Of a stretch of 64,000 nucleotides of DNA, positions 55,362 to 64,000 are shown piece by piece (within the stretch, counting starts at the first letter, position 1; every line of letters begins with the position of its first letter). Below the pieces are notes generated by a model, which was not told the origin of the DNA, made no database searches, and saw nothing but the letters and a program-made list of their open reading frames with translations. A program made the translations under genes and the position numbers. The stretch is from Wolfiporia cocos. Lineage: Eukaryota > Basidiomycota > Agaricomycetes > Polyporales > Phaeolaceae. The stretch covers positions 806,001 through 870,000 of the forward strand of contig JACCLO010000013.1 in NCBI GenBank assembly GCA_029448655.1. The letters are read 5' to 3'.

Positions 55362-56974
55362 TCATTTCTTCATTCCACAACACGGTCTCGGCAGGACACC
55401 CTGGCACAGAAAACACATACACCGCCATTCACCAATCGTACTGGTGGCCAAAAATGCGAAACGACATCCGCCAATACATCAAGGCATGTATCAAGTGTCA
55501 GCGAGCCAAGCCAGACCGCTCGAAGAGAGCTGCACCATTGAACCCGAATCCAACACCCGCACACAACTGGGAGAACATTTCCGTCGACATGATCACGGGA
55601 CTCCCCACATCCAAGGGTTGGGACACTATAATTGTAGTTGTAGATATGAAATCCAAGGACTATATCGTGGTTCCAACCACAACCAGGCTTACCGCCGAAG
55701 GTTGGGCCAACATATTTGTAGATAAAATATACGCACAACACGGACTACCAAAGAAAGTATTTAGTGACAGAGGACCACAATTCGTATCGGACTTTATCAA
55801 AGATGTATACCGTAGATTAGGCATCGAGGGAAACCCTAGTACCGCGTTCCACCCACAGACAGACGGGCAGATGGAACGTATGAACCAGGAACTAGAGGTG
55901 TACCTACGATTATTTATTAATGACACACATACCAACTGGCCGGACCTACTTCCACTAGCTAGCTTCGCCTACAAATGTCATGTACATAGTAGCATGGGCT
56001 ATAGCCCCTTTTACCTTACTCACAGATACCACCCATTTACAGGCATGGAGGCACCAGAGTTGGAAGGGGGGGTGGAAACCGCCAAGGATTGGGTCGAACA
56101 CATGCACACGGTTAGCCAAACCGCTTCGAAGAACCTCGAGAAAGCCAAGCTTCGTATGAAAGAATACTACGACCAAAAATGAACCACCCCTCACTCGTAC
56201 AATGAGGGCGACATGGTTTGGGTCGATGGGCAGAACATTAACATGGGAAACCCAACGAAGAAACTTGATTCGAAGCGGCACGGCCCATACAAGGTCATAA
56301 AGAAGGTCGGACACGGCACATACAAACTGGACCTGCCCGCTGACATGCGCGGCATATACCCTGTATTCAATGAGGTCCTACTGCTGCCTTACGTACCACC
56401 GGCCTTCCCCACTCAGAACCATAACGAACGGACGGAAAGCAATGACATTCGCAGGCCTCTCAGGATCCTTGCACCCAGAGAAGACCGAGGGCGAGTCAAG
56501 CTAGAAGTCGAATGATCTGATAGGACTACGATATGGGAATGCAAACACGGATTGACTCCCTGGCAAGAACTAGTCACAAAGTTCTTCGAGGACCAACCTA
56601 CCACTCCAGGACATCAGTGGAAAAACAGACACACTGAATGGGACCCAGAGTGGGAAGACCTCGAAAGAAAAGCAACTGCCATGGGACTCAGACAGAACCC
56701 AAATGAGTTCATCATCCACGATGACGTAGACATCACGCTGCTGAAGGATGCAAAAATACCCTTCTACATATACCCAAAGCAGCTCGTCGCCAGGAACTTT
56801 TGGTTCTGCAGCCCGCAAACTTGTGTTATTAAATATGGAATACAAGTGGGACAATGTGTATGGTGCCAGCGCCCTAGTCACCGCTACTTTTGTACAGTGG
56901 CCAAATCCTTGGGTCAACTTCGCGTTAACCCTAAAGCAAGGTCTATATATGCGCCGGTACTTTCTTTGCCCTGA
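55362..56974 (+). pseudogene. Integrase of element 2 with GPY/F domain and long tail
   Basis: After the A6 frameshift the zinc-binding part reads HNTVSAGHPGTENTYTAIH...WWPKM and CIKCQRAKP. The catalytic core has Asp (SVDMITGL), Asp (VFSDRGPQF) and Glu 35 residues later (ERMNQELEVYL), a perfect D,D35E. A TGA lies at 56180-56182. The C-terminal GPY/F module (HGPYKVIKKVGHGTYKLDLP) is followed by a TGA at 56513-56515 and an in-frame acidic/aromatic tail to about 56858, where the 989-bp inverted-repeat element begins. I do not see a chromodomain. Confidence 0.9.
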
Positions 56975-57847
56975 TACCGAACACTTTGGGTATAGTACAG
57001 CCCGGAGATGCGAAATTTGAATGCTCGTAGTGATGTAGATACAGGGCAGGTACAATATTAATGTATCTCTACCAGTTCACTACATTCCATGCTTGAATAA
57101 GACACAGAAAGCATGCGAAGCCGACGCTGCTCAGTGCTGGAAAGTGGCAAACACATCACAGCAAAGGATTTGTACTGAACAAGAAGGCTATTCAACTGAC
57201 AAATATCCTGCTCAATCTTCCCAGAGGAATACAACAAATTCTTGTCGAGCCAAATATCTGGGTTGATGAGCTGCAAATGCCAAATCATGGGGAATATAAT
57301 CTGGATGCAACTGGTTGCTGCACCAGTTGAATGTGTACTTGAAAATCAACTGGATTCAACGAACAGAAAACCCTTGTTCAGGGTCATTGAGGATGCAGGC
57401 CACACGTATATTTTGCCCAAATATCACTGAGCTGAACAGTTTCATCACGTTTCTCTAGAGTGCTGTCACAAAATCCCTTTGCGTTCACTATGATAATATA
57501 TTTCCAACATGACAAGCCAAATGCATTAGCATTGATGAGGATGTTGATGTGAGCTTGCGGTTCTCGTCGGTACAAGTCTCACTGCCCGTCAGCTTGACTA
57601 TATACCATATTTGGAGTCAGACGAGTATAATTATCACTACTTTCCATATACGGTATCACTTTCCCACCACTGGCCAAATCCGGACATAGAAATTCCTTAA
57701 TTTTGATTTTCAGACAAATCCGCCTAGCCATTTTGTTCCTACCTTCAATTAGAGCATTTTGGCTAGACCGATTATCTCTAGGCGCCAGTTTGAGTGAGCA
57801 GTAAGACTTGTACAAAAGTAGCGGTGACTAGGGCGCCCGGCACCATA
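56859..57847. mobile_element. 989-bp inverted-repeat element inside element 2
   Basis: Ends TATGGTGCC.GCGCCCTAGTC and ACCGCTACTTTTGTACA are repeated in reverse complement at 57809-57847 (about 37 bp, one or two mismatches). The interior is AT-rich with no recognisable gene. No clear target duplication was found, so the superfamily is open. Confidence 0.7.
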
Positions 57848-58019
57848 GAACCCACGATACCCAACAACCCGGGTTGGATCTACCCCATACAGTATACCAT
57901 ACAGATGGCCAATCCACACATCTGTCAGAAACACGAACATGACCATCCCTGTCAAATAGACCAAAACCTGTGCAAGGTGATTGCTGGGCGTGGGGACACG
58001 CAGCTAGAAGAGGGGGTAC
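57848..58019 (+). other. 3' end of element 2 internal region: His/Cys-rich tail and polypurine tract
   Basis: In one frame the stretch reads ANPHICQKHEHDHPCQIDQN and then runs to the polypurine tract at 58006-58016. It may be the original end of the polyprotein, cut off by the inverted-repeat element. Confidence 0.45.
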
Positions 58020-58431
58020 TGTCACAAGCCGATTTCTTTCGCCTAGCCAACGACTAGTGACTAGAGCCTGAACCCTTATCTTATCTAAGCGCGCGCCTAT
58101 GCAGTCACGTGTCAAGACCCCGGACACCCTATCACGTGTTGTCAGACCCCCGGACACTCTGTGCCGTGTTGTCAGACCCCCAGACACTCTGTGCCGTGTA
58201 CCTACACCCATTATAGGGTTACCTACAATATAACGGACTATCAGCTTATGTAATAACTATACAGCAGCCAAACATGTACAAACAGTAGAATAGCATATAT
58301 ACTGGCCGACGAGCAGGGTAGCACCCCAGACTCGTCTTGGCCTTATACGCCTTGAGTAGCCTCAGATCAGGAATACACTTCCACACGAGTAATATTCCCC
58401 TGAGTAGTTGCTTGAAGTGTTGCTTGTGTCA
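58020..58431 (+). repeat. 3' LTR of element 2
   Basis: 412 bp. It differs from the 5' LTR by a 30-bp extra tandem unit and by base changes that are all CpG to TpG or CpA. Confidence 0.95.
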
Positions 58432-58436
58432 GTGGT

Positions 58437-58963
58437 CTGTTTTGATAATCATTCGTACCGTCGATTATGCTAACAGCTGTATTTTCAGTACAAGATTATT
58501 CCCAGTGAAAATCCGAGGTATTTAGAAGTACCCAAATAAGTCCTACTGTATCTAAATGTATCCTGAAAAGTTCGACGTATCATAATATATTCAGTGTAAT
58601 CCAAATGTATCCAGCAGATCATATGACCTATTGTTTAGATTGACATATGCCAATGAATGACAGATCTTACCATATGGCGTCTGCGAACTGCGTATCACGT
58701 TAACATGAACATTTAATTTCACACACGTGGAATAGTTCCAATTAGAGCTGTATGTAGATTGCTTTGGATCCATGTGCTTACATTATTACACTTTCTTTAT
58801 TGTTGTCTCTACTGCCGCACTACTATATGTGCACCCTTCCATACCCTTACCCTTTCGTTGGAGAATCATTAAAGCATCGAGCCTCCATATCTAGATTTGA
58901 TAATAAAGTAACAGGATTTTTTTGTGGCTTTGATTACATAATGATTCCCAAAGCCAAAGGGGA
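58437..58963. other. Gene-free flank of element 2
   Basis: It should be the other side of the interrupted F-box-like locus, but no coding similarity was recognised. Confidence 0.3.
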
Positions 58964-59312
58964 AAGTTGAATACACTGGAATCACAGGTCTTTAGAGGCA
59001 GATTCATTTGTATTTGTGTTATGGAAGATGTTAAACTGTGAAAATGAAGTTTACAAAATACTCTATATATTTCTTAAAAGTGTAAAGATACTAGTTGCAC
59101 TGTAGCTCAGTTAGCTAATGTATGCTGCGATGCTCTTATTCTCACCCGTGCTAAGGTCCTTGGTTCGAATCCTGGATGTACCATTTTATTGTCACAGTAG
59201 ATTAATCTGCCGCAGCTAGCAGATTAATCTGCATGCAAACCTAGCTTGCAACTGCGATTTCTTAAGTGAAGGGCAGTTGGCAGATAAAGATAGTTGACTG
59301 AAACTCTACCTC
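58964..59312 (+). repeat. Truncated tRNA-like element (one arm plus spacer)
   Basis: Starts inside the spacer of the full element (GGAAAGTTGAATACACTGG), then a tRNA-like head with A box TAGCTCAGTTAG (59103-59114) and B box GGTTCGAATCC (59162-59172), then the tail ending GACTGAAACTCTACC. It corresponds to the left half of the 46176-46886 copy in reverse orientation. Confidence 0.75.
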
Positions 59313-60391
59313 TCCCATCTATCAGGGGTACTACTGCTCCCGCGCCGTGGCAACAAGATCGCACCCGTGCGCCGCGCCTGACGCACGTGCAATTCCAACA
59401 TAAGACTCCCTGCCCTAAAATCCCACGATTATAGGACCTTTGTGGCATATAAAGCTTGGTATAAGACAAAACGCTGGAAGTCAGCTAGATTGTAGGCCAC
59501 TGCAGTACAATGAAAGTGCCATAAAATAGGCGTAAACATATTGAAGAGCTTCAGCCAACTTCGTCAATCAGCGAATTGTAACAAATACCTCATAACACTA
59601 AAGCGACTATCGTACACATCTCTCATGATCAAGACAAGCAGTTTATTTCTATAAATACGAACCACGCCTCCCAGAATTAGAACACAGAAACATGACAGAT
59701 GCCACAATATCGAAGCATTGACAATGATCCGGCTGATTGCTATCTGGTGCTCAAGCGCTCAATGCGCCCAAGAACTGCTATGCCTGACCATGGCGAGGCC
59801 CGAGCGGAAATCCAAATACGGCACAGCAGCATTGTGACTGATGGGGGACACATCCTCGGAGAAATGTTGCATTGCTGCTACTCTGGCCCGGCATCGCTCA
59901 CTGCATTTGCTTGCTCGTCACTATTGATGATAGGCTACCAAAGCAAAAGGAAGAAAACCAAAGGGACAGAAGTATACAGCTCTTCTTGTACATGCAAATC
60001 AACATGAAACAAGCAAAAGAAAAAAAAAACGTTGTATATGGGGGCCAGTCATAGTAGCATGAACTTCAAGTCATGCTTGGACAGCCGTGAGTCAATCATC
60101 AGATCAGCTTCATGAACTGCGAACCACCTGGATAGCTGGCTCGGGCGACTCAAAGTTTGTCTAGCTGGATCTGGCCTTGCAAGTGTGCCACTGATGTAGT
60201 TGAAAGTCGTGTGATATAGGGGGTAGGCATGTCCTCAAGGTACCGGTACCTCGGGGACCACCAGCCCACGGAAGTAGCAGAGGCTGTTTCACTTACAATT
60301 GACGCTCATTTGAGTGAATAAATACAAGTATTGCAGTACATCCATTGCTACTTTGCTGCACAGAGCATCCGGGACATGTAGAATGTTTCGC
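59313..60391. other. Mostly gene-free; one hypothetical short frame
   Basis: A 102-codon frame at 59699-60007 (start MPQYRSIDNDPAD) has no recognised domain. A run of ten A follows at about 60021-60030. A perfect 12-bp palindrome GGTACCGGTACC lies near 60239. Confidence 0.25.
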
Positions 60392-60452
60392 CTAAGTCGT
60401 GTGCAGACGGGTCTGTCCCATATCTGATGCCAGTCTTCCCCATATTTCTCCG

Positions 60453-60885
60453 TCAGCGCGGTTTGATATGACGTGAGTCTTGACTTCGTGGATGCTCAGT
60501 TGACTCATAATCAACAGACAGTTTCTGCGAGGCTGTGGAGCTCGCCATTGGCTGGGGCTTATGGGGTGGTTCTCGGCTGGGGCTTTCAGCCAAGTGGAGC
60601 AGACGATCGGCCAACAATCTTTGGTGGTTAGGCCGTTGCGAAAACTGTCTAATGACTGAATAGATTGTTCCTGAGACGACAAGTAGGCGGCAGATATACG
60701 GAACCTTCCGTACGCTAATACTGACAAGAGCAGGACGTGCGCGATATGCTTCAAACCGACTAAAGTAATCAAATAGCAGCCACACTATAAGGGTAGATAA
60801 CGTTGCGCATCGGCTGAACAGCTCTTTGGACTGTTCGTTTGTGCACTGTAGACCAAGCGCAACCTGCTGATTGCTTTTCATCGGA
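60453..60885 (-). CDS. Hypothetical minus-strand frame with one hydrophobic segment
   Basis: An open frame of about 148 codons (60899-60453) has a hydrophobic stretch (CATLSTLIVWLLFDYF) and a polar C-terminus. Family unknown. It overlaps the likely start of the neighbouring plus-strand gene, so it may be spurious. Confidence 0.15.
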
Positions 60886-63541
60886 ATGACATCGAGCAAT
60901 GATGATGCACAAGTAGCTCTGGTAAGGGAAGGGTAAGTGCTCTGGACTATTGTTCAGGTGCCAAGTGGGCTGAGGATTTCGGGAGGGTAATTGAGGCCTA
61001 CTGTATCACCGCCGCAGCTAGTTAGTGTTGCCGAAGTTCAGTTCGGTTCAGGTTCAGGGGGATCTAGGGCTGAACCCAGAACCGAACCGACTGCAGGGAG
61101 CCTGAACCTGAACCTGAACCTGGACTGAACCTGGTGAACTGGTTCATCAGGTTCGGTTCATGGTTCGAACTAGGTTCGAACCGCTAAGTTACTTGCTTCT
61201 ATAAAGTGTAAGAATAATAATTTAGACACCAACTTCATGCACCTTTCTATGTATACCAATTGCCCTCTATTGCCTACCTCATTCCCGGCACTATTGAACC
61301 CACTAAAGTAATCACACTTCAAGTTCTGCAGTGCCTCCATTTGGTGTCTATTGGGCTGAATTCCAAAGTGGCTCTTAATCTTGAGTAGAGTGGTAAACAT
61401 AAATTTTAGATGCACAATAATCACTCAAGGCAGCCATTTTGAGCAGTTCAGTAATCAGAGTTTATGATTGTGAATTAGCCTGAGGCAAACCTCAATAACA
61501 AACCATTCTTAGACAACACTGTATATAACCTAGGATCATGGATATGAAGTGGAACATAATCTTCTACATTTCTTACTTCATCTGACAGCAACAAATGCAG
61601 CCCAGTGCCACAGAAAGCATGGTGATCCCAGCATGGGGTTGAAGCCCTTGCCTCATTGGGAGACTAGAGTTTATGAGTGCTGATGCTTGCTATGGTGAAG
61701 CCAGCTGTACATAACTTACTGCAACAACACTATAGCAAAGATGGCAAGAACATAATTGTAATTGATGCTTATCCACCAGTGGCTACACAAAATATGTTAA
61801 TGCTATGTGGTTCAAGGTTCAGTCCGGTTCGAATCTGGTTCAAGGGTACCCATGACCCCCCTGAACCAAGAACCGAACCTTGATGTCCTACCCTGAACCG
61901 GACCTGGACTGAACCTGAACCTAGGTTCAGTTCAGGCGGTTCAGGTTCTGAACCTTGGTTCTGAACTGAACTTCGGCAACACTACAGCTAGTGAGCTTTC
62001 ATTAGTTGAGGTCTTGAGTTAGTGATTCCCTGATCATTATCTAGCTCTTCTAGTATATGACTACTCCATCACGTTTGGGAAAGAAGTGCATATGATTTGG
62101 ACAGCCAGACCAATCAAATCCAACGCCATCTTCTTCATAATTGTGTTGTTATTTTGGGGTTTGCTACTTCGTACATCGTGGAGTTGCCGTTTATGGGAGG
62201 ACTTGTTGTAGGTGTTCTTGTTCTGATCACTGAAATGATTGCTTAACCAGGATAGGTTAGCATCGCAGAGGTCAGAATCTCGATAATGGAAATTGTGGAC
62301 CGAGCCTGACGCTATGATCGATGTCAGCTGCAAGCCGGGCATAATCCTAGTTCAACTGATGCACATTGCGTGCTGTGCAATGTGGGCAGGTATGCGTTTC
62401 TTCCTTATATTTGGACGATTACCTCAACACAGATACAACAGCATTTTCCTGTCTGTGTGTCTTCGCAGTGTGCAACAGGCATGTGGTACTTGCCACTCTG
62501 ATGTTGCTACTTGTATTGGTACCAGTCGCGATAAATTTGGCGAGTTGCACCTTGCTGGCATAGGTTGATATCTTAACTCAGGCATTTCAGATACCCTCTA
62601 CATTTTCTTTTGTTGAGAGTGAGGGTGAGGTCGTTCTGTGTCAGCAGAACTATAGGTTTCCCACGCCCATGCTCAATAAGTAAGCATATCATCATGTGGA
62701 GGCTGCTTGCTAATTGTATAGCAGAAGTAAGCTCTACATTGCACCTTTACACCATTATCAGTGACACGGGCTGGTACAACAGTGGAAGTTGCATCACGTA
62801 CATGCTTGATCATTGCAGATGCAATTGTCATCTTTGCGACTTGGATTGGTGTGCACAAGTTCAATAATCGATTCACACGGTTCAGCACAACACGCTCGAT
62901 TGCTCAATTACTTGTTCAAGATGGTGTGTCGTATAGTATACTTGAGAAGCCTACTTCTGAAGCTATTACAGGGATCCTGTATTTTGTGTAGGTATATTAA
63001 CTGAAGAAGTTTGGAGAGCTAACTGTTATGAAGTACTCTGCTACTCTCCAACATCGCAGATATAGTTGTATTTTGTCTACAAGTATGTATGCTGTGAATA
63101 TATCAGTGTGAAGATCATGAACTGACCAACCAAGATCTCTGGAAATCTAGCTATGATCACAGATGCGTTAGCCCCTCAGTGTTCTCTTTGCTAGTGTTTC
63201 TTCGATAACTAGGTCTTGACAGTTTGATGTCTATTTTCATTGCTCACATTTTGCTCAACCTACGCGAAGCTCAGTTAACCCCACCTGTATCTGCGGCTTC
63301 TAGAAGTACACTATGTGAAAGCGGTCACATTACACAAGGATCGGAAGCGACCACATCAACGATGGTGTCTCGTACTTCATACGAGATGCACAAGCTCGAT
63401 CATAAAACATCCCTCGATGAATTCAATTCACACATATACTCAGGGAATCGCCTTCACGGTCTTGCCGAAAGAGCTGTAACTCTACAAGAGCAAGATGAGC
63501 AAATTGTGGCTGACGAGAGCCGCACTTCCAGGTCAGGATAA
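60886..63541 (+). CDS. Second DUF6533-type seven-TM protein, MITE at first core exon boundary
   Basis: Candidate start MTSSNDDAQVAL at 60886 resembles the start of the paralogue at 7817. An exon from about 60959 reads AKWAEDFGRVIEAYCITAAA and ends at 61020. The next exon starts at 62045 and gives TLLVYDYSITFGKEVHMIWTA, so the join yields the DUF6533 core. Later exons: DVSCKPGIILVQLMHIACCAMWA (62320), VVLATLMLLLVLVPVAINLA (62480), VEVASRTCLIIADAIVIFATW (62785), QDG then ILYF around the intron at 62920-62970, and ILLNLREAQL with the tail to 63541. The intron after 61020 contains hAT-like MITE D. The function is unknown. The first exon is uncertain. Confidence 0.62.
61023..61984. mobile_element. 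hAT-like MITE D with GGTTCAG subterminal arrays
   Basis: 962 bp, TAGTGTTGCCGAAGTTCAGTT...AACTGAACTTCGGCAACACTA, with perfect 8-bp duplication CAGCTAGT (61015-61022 and 61985-61992). Both ends carry dense GAACCTGAACC/GGTTCAGGTTC arrays in opposite orientation; the middle is AT-rich and non-coding. Confidence 0.9.
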
Positions 63542-64000
63542 GTTGATATGCAGATATGGCATGTGCCAATGGTCGTCATGAGTCTTGGTGAGTGTTTTCT
63601 TTAAAGTCGCTTTAACTGCGATAGTGGTTCTGATATACTCCGCAGAGCTTGGCCGATAGTGCTGAATTTCCTCTTTATCGTCGTTGTAACTCGTATAGTT
63701 GTAAAAAGCTTGCAGGCAAACAGACGCGCTCCGCATTTCCGCATCAATTTAATAGCTTGATCATATGGCTTGCCTTCAACAGCTAGTTGATGACAGGTTC
63801 TGGATTCTGTATGACAACCATTTGAGTTACTATTATCACCATCTGTGACTTGCACATCTCCTGCACTGCAGTCCCAATCTGAAATACATATCGAAAAAAT
63901 AGACGGAGAGTGTGATTCATCTGAGCTGAAGTGCAGCATGCATATATGAAGCCACCGATTTGTGACATTAGATTGGCTGTAGTACTCTGCCATCAACATC
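63542..64000 (-). CDS. Unrecognised minus-strand frame at right edge
   Basis: Open from 63999 to 63601 (stop near 63601). It is Ser/Asp/Cys-rich (SSDESHSPSIFSICISDWDC), with a basic C-terminus. No domain recognised; it may be the end of a gene that starts outside the window. Confidence 0.3.

Larger units (their letters stand above)
49223..58431 (+). mobile_element. Complete Ty3/gypsy LTR retrotransposon with dUTPase (element 2)
   Basis: 9,209 bp with LTRs at 49223-49604 and 58020-58431 and a perfect 5-bp duplication GTGGT at 49218-49222 and 58432-58436. Domain order is Gag, dUTPase, protease, RT, RNase H, integrase with GPY/F domain. A polypurine tract AGAAGAGGGGG lies at 58006-58016. The coding region is broken by at least eight TGA stops and several single-base frameshifts. 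A 989-bp inverted-repeat element sits in its 3' part (56859-57847). Confidence 0.95.

Noticed and set aside
50858..56515. TGA recoding (TGA read as an amino acid) in element 2
   Set aside because: Frameshifts occur too, host genes here use TGA normally, and all cases are explained by CGA to TGA at CpG.
59097..59185. Genuine tRNA genes with A and B boxes
   Set aside because: They occur only inside dispersed repeats with shared tails, have poor acceptor pairing and lie in divergent pairs, so they are tRNA-derived repeat heads.

Overview
This window looks like transposon-rich euchromatin and heterochromatin from an agaricomycete (mushroom-forming basidiomycete) genome. The evidence is: short GT..AG introns of about 45-60 nt in every recognisable host gene; two DUF6533-type seven-TM genes and another fungal-type multi-TM gene; an iterative type I polyketide synthase; an NRPS-like A-T-R reductase; an MCT-type MFS transporter; and very many LTR elements and MITEs. 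I cannot name the species.

Layout. 1-5406: 5' part of a Ty3/gypsy retrotransposon (minus strand) with protease-dUTPase-RT order and its 5' LTR. 6361-7180: coding remnant split by a hAT-like MITE. 7817-9424: DUF6533 membrane protein (+). 9636-13170: polyketide synthase KS-AT-partial DH (-), broken in the DH region. 14631-16022: multi-TM protein (+). 16368-22846: nested repeat block. A short repeat was hit by a pogo/Tigger transposon (18132-22567), and the transposase gene of that transposon was then hit by a MULE-type MITE (18570-19180) and a solo LTR (19369-20076). 23611-25388: alpha/beta-hydrolase (+). 25900-33900: gene-poor, largely CpG-poor repeat desert with solo LTRs and a 2-kb inverted element made of 85-bp satellite units. 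34018-36224: triple nest (MULE-type element, head-to-head tRNA-like element, hAT-like MITE). 36569-38672: MFS transporter (+). 39271-40479: MULE derivative with a SWIM-like remnant. 41010-45869: NRPS-like A-T-R enzyme (+) carrying a hAT-like MITE inside its A domain. 46176-46886: intact head-to-head tRNA-like element. About 47160-49222: degraded F-box/LRR-like gene. 49223-58431: a complete 9.2-kb Ty3/gypsy element with LTRs and a 5-bp target duplication, here with dUTPase-protease-RT order. 60886-63541: second DUF6533 gene, with a hAT-like MITE sitting on a splice donor.

Main points. (1) Both large retrotransposons carry a trimeric-type dUTPase, but on opposite sides of the protease. (2) Both show a perfect 11-nt complementarity between the predicted transcript start in the LTR and the sequence one base past the LTR. 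This is the hallmark of Tf1/sushi-type self-primed reverse transcription. (3) Decay in the 9.2-kb element has a clear signature: the LTR base differences are all CpG/TpG/CpA changes, and the eight stops placed in recognisable domains are all TGA where CGA fits. (4) Two hAT-like MITEs lie in host genes in positions that look spliceable, suggesting intron creation or expansion by MITEs.

The PKS, the NRPS-like reductase, the MFS transporter and the hydrolase could form a loose secondary-metabolite neighbourhood, but they are separated by repeats and not co-oriented, so I do not claim a working cluster.
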